The translations under genes were made by a program, and so were the position numbers. Shown piece by piece: positions 24,800 to 32,927 of a stretch of DNA of 42,056 nt. The notes beneath the pieces are model-generated. The model saw nothing but the letters and a program-made list of their open reading frames with translations. It made no database searches and was not told the origin of the DNA. Source of the DNA: Actinomycetota bacterium (GTDB lineage: Bacteria > Actinomycetota > AC-67); contig JAIVGO010000097.1 of the NCBI GenBank assembly GCA_020201525.1, forward strand, positions 1 to 42,056, given 5' to 3'. Each line of letters opens with the position of its first letter. Within the stretch, counting starts at the first letter, position 1.

Positions 24800-26074
24800 A
24801 TGGGCTTCGACTTCGGCGACGTGTGGAATCCGCTCGAGCAGATCAAGGACCTCTGGAACGGAGGTTCCAGCGCGCTCGGGAACACCGGGGGCGGCACCGG
24901 CACATACGCGAACGTCCGTGGTCCGGACGGCAGACCGGTTCAGATGGTGACGCCGTACGGCAAGCTGCTCTCCCAGCAGACCGGATTGGCAGCGCCGGTG
25001 GACGTCGCCGATCCCACGCGCCAGGCGCTGCTTGCGCAGCAAGGCGGGCTCGCGGGCCAGTTCGCCGACCAGGCGCAGACCGGGTACAACGCGTATGGCC
25101 AGCAAGCGCAGGGCGCACTGGCTGCGCTGCAGCGCCAGGCGTCGGGACAGGACTCCGTTTCGGCGATGCAGCTGCGCCAGGCGCTCGGCCAGCAGCTCGC
25201 GCAGCAGCGCTCGTTCGCCGCTGGCGCCTCGCCGCGCAACGCCGCCGGCGCCGCGCGCACCGCGGCGATCCAGATGGGGCGTGCATCGACCGCGGCGGCC
25301 GGTCAACAGGCGGTTGCCGGACAGGCTGAGCGCAACGCGGCGAATCAGCAGTACGGCCAGCTGGTCGGGCAGCTCCGCGGCCAGGATCTCAGCGCGGCGA
25401 CGCAATCGCGGCAGAACGCGCTGGGCGGTTACGGGGCCCCGAATACGGGTGTCGCGCAGCCGTCGTGGATTCAGCAGTACGGCCCGGCGATCGCGGGCGG
25501 TGCCGCGGCGGCGGCTTCCGATCGCCGGCTGAAAACGGACCTCGGGCCCGGCGACGACAAGGCAAATGCCGCGATCGACGCGCTCCGGCCGTACGCCTAC
25601 CGGTACAAAGACCCGCAGCAGTACGGCACCGGGCCGCAGCTCGGCACCACGACGCAGGACCTCTCTCGCGCCGGGCTCGGCCAGGCCGTGGTCAAGACGC
25701 CCGCCGGCGAGATGGTCGACCCGGGCAAGCTCAGCGGCGCGAACACCGCCATGATCGCGGCGCTCGGTCGTCGCGTCGCCGAGCTCGAGGGGCAGAGCCC
25801 AGCCGAGCGGTACGACAAGAGCCCGCTCGGGCAGAGGCAGGAGCGAATGGATCTGGTGCGGGAGGGCGATCCGCGAGCCTACGCCGCGCAGCAGGCGCTC
25901 GATCACCGACGTTCACTCCTGCAGGAAGTCGATCTGCGCCGAGCCGGCGCGTACCCTGGTGGCTTCCGGCCGCTGCCCAGCGACGAGTACTGGCAGACCC
26001 CCGGGCAGCGGCACGCCGCGGCCCTCGCGGCCCTCAGGCGCGCGGGTGCGCTGGTGGACAACGGGGGGGAGTAG
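24800..26074 (+). CDS. Probable ejection protein with S74 intramolecular chaperone domain
   Basis: Protein of 424 residues; start ATG 24800 has AGGAG 11 bases upstream. After a short N-terminus, residues 70-210 are rich in Gln, Ala and Gly with many Q-A-R repeats (AAGQQAVAGQAERNAANQQY), as in internal or ejection proteins. Residues 240-330 form a peptidase S74 (intramolecular chaperone) domain: the self-cleavage Ser240-Asp241 in SDRRLKTDLG, then AIDALRPYAYRYKDP and ANTAMIAALGRRVAELE. In fibres this domain folds the trimer and cuts itself off, but here about 94 residues follow it and no beta-helix precedes it. The role in this setting is unknown. Confidence 0.7.
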   Translation: MGFDFGDVWNPLEQIKDLWNGGSSALGNTGGGTGTYANVRGPDGRPVQMVTPYGKLLSQQTGLAAPVDVADPTRQALLAQQGGLAGQFADQAQTGYNAYGQQAQGALAALQRQASGQDSVSAMQLRQALGQQLAQQRSFAAGASPRNAAGAARTAAIQMGRASTAAAGQQAVAGQAERNAANQQYGQLVGQLRGQDLSAATQSRQNALGGYGAPNTGVAQPSWIQQYGPAIAGGAAAAASDRRLKTDLGPGDDKANAAIDALRPYAYRYKDPQQYGTGPQLGTTTQDLSRAGLGQAVVKTPAGEMVDPGKLSGANTAMIAALGRRVAELEGQSPAERYDKSPLGQRQERMDLVREGDPRAYAAQQALDHRRSLLQEVDLRRAGAYPGGFRPLPSDEYWQTPGQRHAAALAALRRAGALVDNGGE

Positions 26075-28390
26075 ATGCCCGATCCGACCTACGACGACGC
26101 GACCGGCGGGTTGTCGCTGGACGCGTTCGACCTCGGGCCGGACCTCGGCTCGCTGTCCTACCCGTGGGACCCGCCGCCGCCCGCGCCGGCGGAGACGCCG
26201 GCCGCTGCGCCGCCGCCCCCCGACGCGACCCCGCCGCAGCTCGAGCCCACCCAGCCAGGGCTCGGCATCCCGGTGAGCACGCTGGACGCGTTCGTGCCGC
26301 CGGCGCCGAGCTCGAGCGAGCCCCCGCCGTTGCCGGCCGAGGTGACCGCGGCGCCGGCGGATCCTGGCAGCTGGACGCCGGAATCCGCAGCGCCGTCGGG
26401 TGCACCGGCGATCGACAGCACCTACGGCTACTACACCGGCGCAGCACAGGGCTCGACGCTCACGCCCGAGCAGCAGTGGCAGGAGGCCGAGCGGCGGTAC
26501 CAGCAGGTTGCCGGCGAGTACCAGCGCAACCCCGGCAAGCTGCTCGACCGGCTGCTCACCGCCGGGCCGGACGCCCCTATCGACGCCGACACGCAGCGTT
26601 ACCTCAACGAGTTCAAGAAGCGCGACCCCGAGGGCGAGGCGGAGCTCGAAACGCGCATGGGCGACGCGCAGCTCAAGTACATGGCGGCCAAGCGGCAGGA
26701 GATCGAGAACGCGAACCACGATCGCCAGATCGAGAACGCCCAGTTCCGCGACAAAACGCGCGCGGAGATCCGGCAGAAGTCGGAGGCGATCGACGCGGAG
26801 GCGCAGAGAATCGCCGACACCAAGATTGGCTACCACCCGACGACCCTCCAGCGGATCGCCGGGGTGATCGCTGCGGTCGTCGGTGGCCTATACCAGGGCC
26901 GCACCGGCAGCGCGCGCAACCCCGGCCTCGACGCGCTGAACGAGGTCATCAACCGCGACCTCCAGGAGCAGCACTTTAACCTCGTGAACCGGCGCGACGT
27001 TCTAGGGATGCGCAAGAGCGTGCTTGCCGAGCAGTATGCGCGCACCGGCGATATGTACGAGGCGGCCGAGGTGAAACGCCTCGCCGACCTGAAGCACGCC
27101 GACGAGCTCCTGGCACAGGAACAGCTCAAATTCGCCCCTGACGGAATGCGCGCGCTGCGGATCGCAGGGATCCGAACCGGGATCGCGGGACAGATCGCCG
27201 CCAACAAGCAGGCGCGCGACCAGAAGTTATTCGACAACTCGATGAAGCTGCAGAACGCCTCGCGTGAACAGCAGCTCGCGGACGAGACCGCGCGCCACAA
27301 TCGAGTGGGCGAAGGCATCGAGTACGGCAAGCTCCAGCTCGAGAAGGACAAAGAGTCCGGCAAGGACGGCCCGACGTTCACGCCGGAGCAGTGGGCGATG
27401 ATCCACCCGGACAACCCGGTGCCGCCCGTCGCGTACAACAGCAAGGAGTACAAGGCATTCCTCGATCAGCGCAAGACCGGCGGCGAGATCGCGAATCAGG
27501 CGCCCGTCACCCAGCGCGGCGTCCCAGGCGTCACGGTGCCCGATCCCAAGACGGGCAAGGACACGACGTTCATCGCGACCGGCGAGCCGAGCGAGGTCGC
27601 GAAGCTGCGCACAAAGAAGGCAGCCTCGGTCACGATCGTGCATCTGCTCGACAATGCACTCCGCATTCGAGACGGCTACTCGAACAACAACGTCGCGGAC
27701 CGCGCGCAGTGGCAACAGTTGCAGCAGATCTGGGGCGCCGCGAAGGCCAAGGGTAAAGACTCACTCGGTCTCGGAGCACTTTCGGCCGATGACTACAAGC
27801 TCCTCGACGGCTACCTCGGCACATCCGATCCCACCTCGTTCCGCGATCCCACCAAGGGCATTGAGCAGGCGCGGCGCACCGTGCTGCTCGATCTGAATGA
27901 CAGCCTGCACGCCTCAGGCTTTCCCGAGGATCGTCACTTCGACGTGCCCGACACGAGCAAGCCGGCCAAGCCAAGGGACACTGTCAATGATCGGATGCTC
28001 AAGATGCTCCTCGACGATCCTGAGAATGTCGCCAAGTCGCAATACGACCCAACAGGCGCCCCCCGTCCGGCGCGGGGTGACAGCGAACCGTTCCCCGAAC
28101 AGAAGACGCGCTTCCGTGGCGACACGGCGAATCAGCGGCCGGACTATCACGGCCACGGCATTCTGCTGCAGAGGCAGGGACTCGACGAAGTGGCCTCCCG
28201 CGCGCGAGATCCGAACGCCCCCGATCACGATGAGGCCATCACCATGATCGCCGACGTGGCCGCTCGCGAGGGCGGCGGGCGGGGCGCGGTGACCGCCGAG
28301 GTGCGCGATTATGCGCGACAGCTCCTGTACGGGCCCGACGGCATCATCGCAGCCGGAATCAACGCCATCCCGTCGGCCGGAGGGCAGTGA
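26075..28390 (+). CDS. Large internal virion (ejection) protein
   Basis: Protein of 771 residues, start ATG 26075 directly after the previous stop. The first 130 residues are very proline- and alanine-rich and probably disordered. Residues 130-480 form charged coiled coils (ERRYQQVAGEYQRNPGK, then ELETRMGDAQLKYMAAK), with one hydrophobic patch IAGVIAAVVGGLYQG at about 262-276 that could insert in a membrane. The C-terminal third is less G+C-rich. Location between the tail and lysis genes suits a protein ejected with the DNA. Not a tape-measure protein by pattern. Confidence 0.55.
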   Translation: MPDPTYDDATGGLSLDAFDLGPDLGSLSYPWDPPPPAPAETPAAAPPPPDATPPQLEPTQPGLGIPVSTLDAFVPPAPSSSEPPPLPAEVTAAPADPGSWTPESAAPSGAPAIDSTYGYYTGAAQGSTLTPEQQWQEAERRYQQVAGEYQRNPGKLLDRLLTAGPDAPIDADTQRYLNEFKKRDPEGEAELETRMGDAQLKYMAAKRQEIENANHDRQIENAQFRDKTRAEIRQKSEAIDAEAQRIADTKIGYHPTTLQRIAGVIAAVVGGLYQGRTGSARNPGLDALNEVINRDLQEQHFNLVNRRDVLGMRKSVLAEQYARTGDMYEAAEVKRLADLKHADELLAQEQLKFAPDGMRALRIAGIRTGIAGQIAANKQARDQKLFDNSMKLQNASREQQLADETARHNRVGEGIEYGKLQLEKDKESGKDGPTFTPEQWAMIHPDNPVPPVAYNSKEYKAFLDQRKTGGEIANQAPVTQRGVPGVTVPDPKTGKDTTFIATGEPSEVAKLRTKKAASVTIVHLLDNALRIRDGYSNNNVADRAQWQQLQQIWGAAKAKGKDSLGLGALSADDYKLLDGYLGTSDPTSFRDPTKGIEQARRTVLLDLNDSLHASGFPEDRHFDVPDTSKPAKPRDTVNDRMLKMLLDDPENVAKSQYDPTGAPRPARGDSEPFPEQKTRFRGDTANQRPDYHGHGILLQRQGLDEVASRARDPNAPDHDEAITMIADVAAREGGGRGAVTAEVRDYARQLLYGPDGIIAAGINAIPSAGGQ

Positions 28391-30759
28391 TGCCGGACCC
28401 CGCGCCACCGCTCCTTCCGACCCCGCAGTCGTTGACGATGATCGACCCGGCGACCGGCCGGGCCGCGGACGTGCCGCTCGATCAGGTCAGCGCGTACCAG
28501 GACCAGGGCTTCACGCCCGAGACGCCCGACCAGCACTCGACGCGGCTGTCGGCGGAGACGGCCGAGGGCCTATACGGCGGCGCGCGCGGGAAGGTCGCGG
28601 CGGGCCTGGCCGGCGTGGTTCGTGGGGCGACGCTCGGCGGCAGCGATCTCGTGGGCCGGCTGACCGGCGGTGAGGATGCCGCGATCGCGCTGCGCGGCTA
28701 CCAGGAGCAGAACCCGGGCGTGTCGTTCGGCTCCGAGCTCGCCGGGATGATCCTGCCGACGCTCCTGACCGGCGGCGCCGCCGCGCCCGCGGGCCTGGCC
28801 AGCCGGCTCGGTGCCGGGGTGGCCGAGCGCGCGGGCGGCGGCTTGGTCGGCGCGCTCGCCGGCGGCGCCGCGGAGGGCGCGATCTTCGGTGCCGGCCAGG
28901 GCGTCTCCGAGCTCGCCCTCTCGCAGGATCCGCTGACCCTCGAGCACGCCGCGGCCGCGATCAGCAGCAACGCGCTCTACGGCGCGGCCGGCGGCGCGAT
29001 AGGCACCGGCGTGTTCAAGGGCGTCGAGGCCGGACTCGGCGCGGCCAAGCGCGCGCTCGACCGCACGCTCGCCGAGCGGGCCGCCGACCGAGCTGCCAAG
29101 GAGGCGGCGAGCAAGATCTCCGAGATCGGACCCGAGACCGACGTGAGCCTCCTGGACCGCCGCGGCCTGAAGGTCGCCCGGGACCAGGAGATCGAGGCGG
29201 TCTCGGCGGCGCAGGAGCCGGAGCGCAAGGCGTTCGTCGACGAGCTTCGGGCGTCGCGCGATGCGGCCGAGGCGGAGAAGACGTGGATCGCTACCCAGGG
29301 CGGCAGAACGCGCGAGGTGCGCTCGATCGGTCGAGCGACGCTCGACGCCGACAGGCGGATCGATTCGCTACTCAAGGTGGAGGCCGACCTGGTCGACAAG
29401 CCACAGCGCGCGCTGTCGGCGCTGCGCCAGCAGGAGCAGGCACTGGGCAAGCTCAGCGAGTGGGGCGAGCGCGAGACGCAGCGCTACCTCGACGAGGTCG
29501 CTGGCGCGCGGGGCACGATCCGGACCGAGCTGCTCGACAACAAGGTCGACGGCTTCCGGTTCGGCAAGGGCGGCATCTCGCGTGAATCGCCGGTGATCGA
29601 CGACATCGTCGAGCGCCTGTTCCAGGAGAAGTACCCGCACCCCGATCGCCTGCCGACCAACCTCCAGGTCCTGAACGCGGTCCCGGGCGCGCTCGAGCGG
29701 AACCGGGCGCTGCAGGACAAGCTGGCCAAGCTCGCCGAGGCCCCGACCTCGCCGCGGCTGTCGGCGATCGACGCGGCCGAGGATGCGCTCGGCATCAAGC
29801 GTGAGGCGCCGAGCTCGGCGCTCGGCGACGTCCTCAAGGTCGCGGCGAGCGCGGTCCCGTTCGGGGGTATGGCGGAGAAGGCCGCCGGCGCTCTGTCCGG
29901 GCTGCGCAAGGCGGTCGGCGAGGGAGCGGAACGGCTCGGCCGGGCGACCTCGACGTTCCTGGGCAAGGCCGGCCCCGCGGCCGGCAAGGCGGCCAAGCTG
30001 GCGCCGCCGGTCGCCACCGAGGTCCTGTCGAAGCTGCGCTACGGCGAGTCGACCACCGACGACCGTGGCAAGCGCAAGCCCGAGCCCAAGACGCTCGCTG
30101 AGCTGTACAAGGCGCGGACCGGCGAGATCCAGGCCCAGGTCGAGCTCGCGCCCGACGGCACGTACAAGATGAAGCGGGCCGCGCGCGAACGGATGGCCGC
30201 GCGACTCGCGGGGCTCGGCGTGGTCGACCCGGTCGCCGCCGATCGCCTCGAGACCGCCGGCGCCCGGCGGATCGCCTGGCTCGCCTCGCAGATACCGCGG
30301 CGGCCGGACATCACGGCGGTCCAGATCGGGCCCGACACGTACACGCCGAGCGACCTCGCCATGCGCACGTGGGCGCGCAAGGCCGGCGCCGCGGACGACC
30401 CGTATGGCGTGCTCGAGCGCGCCGCGCAGGGTCGCGTGACCCCAACCGAGGTGATGACGCTGCGCGCGACCGCGCCCGAGATCCTGCAGTCGTACATCAA
30501 CCAGGTCGCATCGGAGCTCTCGACCCTCGAGAAGAAGCTGCCGTACAAGCGGCGCCTGACGCTGTCGATCCTGACCGGAAAGCCGGTCGCGGCGGCGACG
30601 CATCCGCCGGTGCTGCGCGAGCTGCAGAGCATGTACGCGCGCGAGCCAGGCACCGCCGGCGGGACACAGGAACCGACGGCCAACCCGCGGTTCGGCTCGG
30701 TGAAGCGCAGCGACCCCGGCACGCCGGCCCAGCGCCGCGCGGGGATGGGGCCGTCGTGA
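28390..30759 (+). CDS. Large internal virion (ejection) protein with glycine-rich hydrophobic segments
   Basis: Protein of 789 residues from ATG 28390 (TGATG; GTG 28387 is equivalent). Residues 70-230 hold several Gly/Ala hydrophobic stretches (ILPTLLTGGAAAPAGLA, GGLVGALAGGAAEGAIFGAG, ALYGAAGGAIGTGVF), which suggest membrane insertion during ejection. Residues 230-420 are a long charged coiled coil. The C-terminal region is basic with short conserved-looking helices. This pattern is common in podoviral core or ejection proteins. No catalytic motif, such as a lytic transglycosylase, is visible. Confidence 0.6.
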   Translation: MPDPAPPLLPTPQSLTMIDPATGRAADVPLDQVSAYQDQGFTPETPDQHSTRLSAETAEGLYGGARGKVAAGLAGVVRGATLGGSDLVGRLTGGEDAAIALRGYQEQNPGVSFGSELAGMILPTLLTGGAAAPAGLASRLGAGVAERAGGGLVGALAGGAAEGAIFGAGQGVSELALSQDPLTLEHAAAAISSNALYGAAGGAIGTGVFKGVEAGLGAAKRALDRTLAERAADRAAKEAASKISEIGPETDVSLLDRRGLKVARDQEIEAVSAAQEPERKAFVDELRASRDAAEAEKTWIATQGGRTREVRSIGRATLDADRRIDSLLKVEADLVDKPQRALSALRQQEQALGKLSEWGERETQRYLDEVAGARGTIRTELLDNKVDGFRFGKGGISRESPVIDDIVERLFQEKYPHPDRLPTNLQVLNAVPGALERNRALQDKLAKLAEAPTSPRLSAIDAAEDALGIKREAPSSALGDVLKVAASAVPFGGMAEKAAGALSGLRKAVGEGAERLGRATSTFLGKAGPAAGKAAKLAPPVATEVLSKLRYGESTTDDRGKRKPEPKTLAELYKARTGEIQAQVELAPDGTYKMKRAARERMAARLAGLGVVDPVAADRLETAGARRIAWLASQIPRRPDITAVQIGPDTYTPSDLAMRTWARKAGAADDPYGVLERAAQGRVTPTEVMTLRATAPEILQSYINQVASELSTLEKKLPYKRRLTLSILTGKPVAAATHPPVLRELQSMYAREPGTAGGTQEPTANPRFGSVKRSDPGTPAQRRAGMGPS

Positions 30760-31112
30760 CCGAGGCCGAGCTCGTCACGCTCATCACGGCCGGCGGCACC
30801 GCGATCGCGGCCGGCCTCCGCTGGGCCCTCCGCCTCTGGGCCACCGTGCGCCGCGAGGCGATCGCCGCGGCGGCCGCGAGCGCCGCGCAGGCCAGCGCCG
30901 ATCACCGCCAGATGATCGACGCCCTGATCGCCCAGGCCCGCTCGATGGCCGAGCTCGGCGGCAAGATCGAGGCGCTCGCGGTCCGGCTCGACGCGTTCAT
31001 CGAGCGTCGCGAGCGAACGCCGGTCGAGTTCGACGACGACACCCGGCCACCGCGCCACCGCACCAACCCGCACGGCTACCGGCCACCGCGAGCCGGCGGC
31101 CGCGACGACTGA
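30756..31112 (+). CDS. Small membrane-anchored helical protein
   Basis: Protein of 118 residues, start GTG 30756 (GTGA overlap). One hydrophobic helix at about 5-30 (AELVTLITAGGTAIAAGLRW) is followed by an amphipathic helix with alanine-rich heptads up to residue 88 and a basic, histidine-containing tail. Such a shape, next to the holin gene, recalls a spanin or holin accessory protein, but no lipobox or partner gene is clear. Function inferred from context only. Confidence 0.5.
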   Translation: MTEAELVTLITAGGTAIAAGLRWALRLWATVRREAIAAAAASAAQASADHRQMIDALIAQARSMAELGGKIEALAVRLDAFIERRERTPVEFDDDTRPPRHRTNPHGYRPPRAGGRDD

Positions 31113-31157
31113 TCACCAGGCAACCGGCGCCCTCGCGCGCCTCGAAAGGACCAGACC

Positions 31158-31889
31158 ATGCGACAGACCCTGATCGACCTGTTCACCTCGAAGAAATTCC
31201 TCACCGCCCTGACCGCCGTGATTGTTTACCTCGCTGGCCGGTTCGGCTTCGACGTCGACACCGCCGTGCTGGATCGCGTGTTCGCTGCGTTCCTGGTCTA
31301 CATCGGCGCCCAGGGCGTGGCGGACCACGGCAAGAGCGCCGCCGAGGTGCAGTTCGCCGCGTTCCGGACGCCGTTCGGCGTGCCGACGGGGCTCATGAGC
31401 GGCGCAGCGATGCGCGACTCGGCCGGGCGCGGCGAGCCCAAGGACCTCAGCTCCAGCCCGCCGCGCGACCCCCAGGCGGGGTTCGTCGCGCTCTGGATCC
31501 CCGCTGGCCTGGTGATCGCCGGGTTCGTCGCGCTGTTCATCGCCATCGCCTGCACCGCCGCGCAGCGCACCGCCACCCCGCCCGCGGTCGTCGACTGCAC
31601 CGCGGCGAGCTCGACGGCGATCGCCAGCGCCGCGGCCTCGATGCGCGCCGAGAAACCCGAAGGGTGCGCGGTTGCCGGCGTGACCGACTGGCACTGCGTC
31701 GAGAACAAGGCGATCGCGGCGGGCGTGGCGATCGGCGGGTGCGCGTTCCTCGAGGTCGCCATGGCGGCGGACCAGGCGCCCGCGGCCGTCGCGCCGGTCG
31801 ATCCCCGGCCCGGCCGCGCGGCGTTCGAGAGCTACCGGGCGAGCGTCGCCGGCGGCGCGCAGTTCCGCACCACGAGCGGGCTGCGGTGA
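31158..31889 (+). CDS. Holin-like membrane protein
   Basis: Protein of 243 residues; start ATG 31158 has AAAGGA upstream. Residues 14-28 and 41-52 are hydrophobic segments separated by a short loop with acidic residues, in the style of small phage holins. Residues 112-131 add a third, stronger membrane segment followed at once by Cys132, and the rest has four more cysteines and a disordered tail. It is longer than most holins and may be a holin joined to a membrane-anchored domain. It lies directly before the cell-wall hydrolase, which supports a lysis role. Confidence 0.5.
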   Translation: MRQTLIDLFTSKKFLTALTAVIVYLAGRFGFDVDTAVLDRVFAAFLVYIGAQGVADHGKSAAEVQFAAFRTPFGVPTGLMSGAAMRDSAGRGEPKDLSSSPPRDPQAGFVALWIPAGLVIAGFVALFIAIACTAAQRTATPPAVVDCTAASSTAIASAAASMRAEKPEGCAVAGVTDWHCVENKAIAAGVAIGGCAFLEVAMAADQAPAAVAPVDPRPGRAAFESYRASVAGGAQFRTTSGLR

Positions 31890-32443
31890 CCGGCCCGCGC
31901 CCCCTCCACGACGCCGACCGGGCCGTCGCTCGCGCGCTCGCCCTGATCGGCCGCGGCACCTACGTGTTCGGCACCGGGGACATCGACAGCTCCGGCGACG
32001 ACGCGCGCGACTGTTTCGGGTTCGCGTGCTGCGAGCTGTTCGGGATCCCGCGCCACCGGCCGGGCTTCAACCGCGGCAGCTGGGCGACGGTGTCGGATGC
32101 CCTCAACTGCAACAGCGCGATCGAGGATGCCGACCACGCCGGCGAGCTGTTCGAGCGGCTGTCCACGCCGATGCCCGGCGCGCTGATCCTGTACCCGACG
32201 ATCCACCTGCCCGGCCACCCGACGCCCTGGATCGGCCACGTAAAGCTCGTGGTGGGCGTGTCGCGCTGCACCGCCTGGGATCGCGACCGGCCGGACTGGA
32301 GCCTGCTCGACACCGTGGAGTGCCGCGGGCCGAACGGCGCCCGGCCCGGCATCGTCGCGGGCAACGGCCTGGGCATGGTGACGCACGACGGGCTGTGGCC
32401 CAAGCCCGAGCACCGCACGGCGATGATCCGGGTCAAGTCGTAG
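31886..32443 (+). CDS. Peptidoglycan hydrolase, NlpC/P60- or CHAP-like
   Basis: Protein of 185 residues, start GTG 31886 in a GTGA overlap with the holin-like gene. The likely catalytic residues are Cys43 in DCFGFACCELFGIPR, His118 in IGHVKLVVG and a polar residue near IVAGNG (about 156-161). The order cysteine, histidine, asparagine is that of NlpC/P60 and CHAP peptidases, which cut the peptide part of peptidoglycan. As the last late gene it is probably the endolysin. There is no signal peptide, so it relies on the holin. Confidence 0.65.
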   Translation: MTGPRPLHDADRAVARALALIGRGTYVFGTGDIDSSGDDARDCFGFACCELFGIPRHRPGFNRGSWATVSDALNCNSAIEDADHAGELFERLSTPMPGALILYPTIHLPGHPTPWIGHVKLVVGVSRCTAWDRDRPDWSLLDTVECRGPNGARPGIVAGNGLGMVTHDGLWPKPEHRTAMIRVKS

Positions 32444-32465
32444 TCGTTACCAGCTCAACCTGCGG

Positions 32466-32513
32466 CACTTGCGACGGAATCGGCGGCTTGGAAATGAAAG
32501 CGCCGCGCAAGTG
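32466..32513. terminator. Large two-part stem-loop between late operon and attachment site
   Basis: Outer arms CACTTGCG (32466-32473) and CGCAAGTG (32506-32513) pair perfectly. The inner arms CGGCG (32481-32485) and CGCCG (32501-32505) add 5 bp, and CTT/AAG add 3 bp past one bulge. It lies 22 bases after the last late stop codon, between two operons that converge here. It could terminate both, or be an integrase arm-site element. No U tract is present. Confidence 0.5.
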
Positions 32514-32537
32514 ACCGGATCGCCGGCATCGGCCTGT

Positions 32538-32591
32538 CTTGAGGTGCTAGTGGGTAACACCGTGGGGGTTCGAGTCCCCCTTCGCGCACGA
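32538..32591 (+). other. attP: Attachment site attP: 3' half of a tRNA-Leu(GAG) gene
   Basis: From 32538 the sequence reads as the 3' part of a class II tRNA-Leu: anticodon loop TTGAGGT (GAG at 32541-32543), anticodon stem GCTAG (32546-32550), a 13-nt variable arm, T arm GGGGG-TTCGAGT-CCCCC (32564-32580), 3' acceptor strand TTCGCGC (32581-32587) and discriminator A. The matching 5' half is not present. It lies 386 bases from the integrase gene. Integration here would rebuild the host tRNA. The next bases are CGA, not CCA, so the host CCA is either unencoded or lies outside the shared core. Confidence 0.8.
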
Positions 32592-32927
32592 GGACTTAGC
32601 TCCACTCCCGTTCCCAGCCGGGTCGTCCTGGGAACGGGATGAAGCTGGGTCGTTTCCAGCGGCGAGCTCGAGCACGCGCTCGAAGGTGGCCGCCACCGCG
32701 ACGCAGGACCCAACCGGAGTGTCCGGGCACCACGTGAGCACCCAGACCTCGCCGGTCGCCCGGATCGCCGCGAGGTCCTCAGGGCGGATCGCCTCATCGC
32801 GCGGCTCGCCGCCAGCGTCCGCCGCGAGCAGGTGGCTCTCGATCCAGGTCTCCAGCGGGAGGTAGTCGCCCCGGTGGGGGTTGTGCTGGAGCGAGAGCTC
32901 GATGTGCTTGGGCCACTGGACCGGCAT
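32547..32927 (-). CDS. Conserved phage protein next to integrase
   Basis: Protein of 126 residues, start ATG 32927 in a TGATG overlap with the integrase stop. Residues 5-80 (PKHIELSLQHNPHRGDY, then WVLTWCPDTPVGSCVAVAAT) match a phage family of unknown function. The last 30 residues are encoded by the inverted repeat at 32607-32638 and by the attP core, and the stop codon (32549-32547) lies inside the shared core, so the protein should not change on integration. Last gene of the early operon. Confidence 0.7.
   Translation of the reverse strand: MPVQWPKHIELSLQHNPHRGDYLPLETWIESHLLAADAGGEPRDEAIRPEDLAAIRATGEVWVLTWCPDTPVGSCVAVAATFERVLELAAGNDPASSRSQDDPAGNGSGAKSSCAKGDSNPHGVTH
32607..32638. other. 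Perfect 11-bp inverted repeat beside attP
   Basis: CCCGTTCCCAG (32607-32617) and CTGGGAACGGG (32628-32638) pair perfectly around a 10-nt loop, starting 15 bases after the tRNA part of attP. It is coding on the minus strand. After integration it would stand just downstream of the rebuilt tRNA gene and could act as its terminator, or it may bind integrase. Function inferred from position. Confidence 0.55.

Noticed and set aside
32538..32591. Complete tRNA-Leu gene
   Set aside because: Only the 3' half is present; upstream bases cannot form the acceptor or D arm.
32547..32638. End of the 126-residue protein as a true conserved domain
   Set aside because: The last 30 codons are the inverted repeat and the tRNA core read in reverse, so their sequence is set by the att site.
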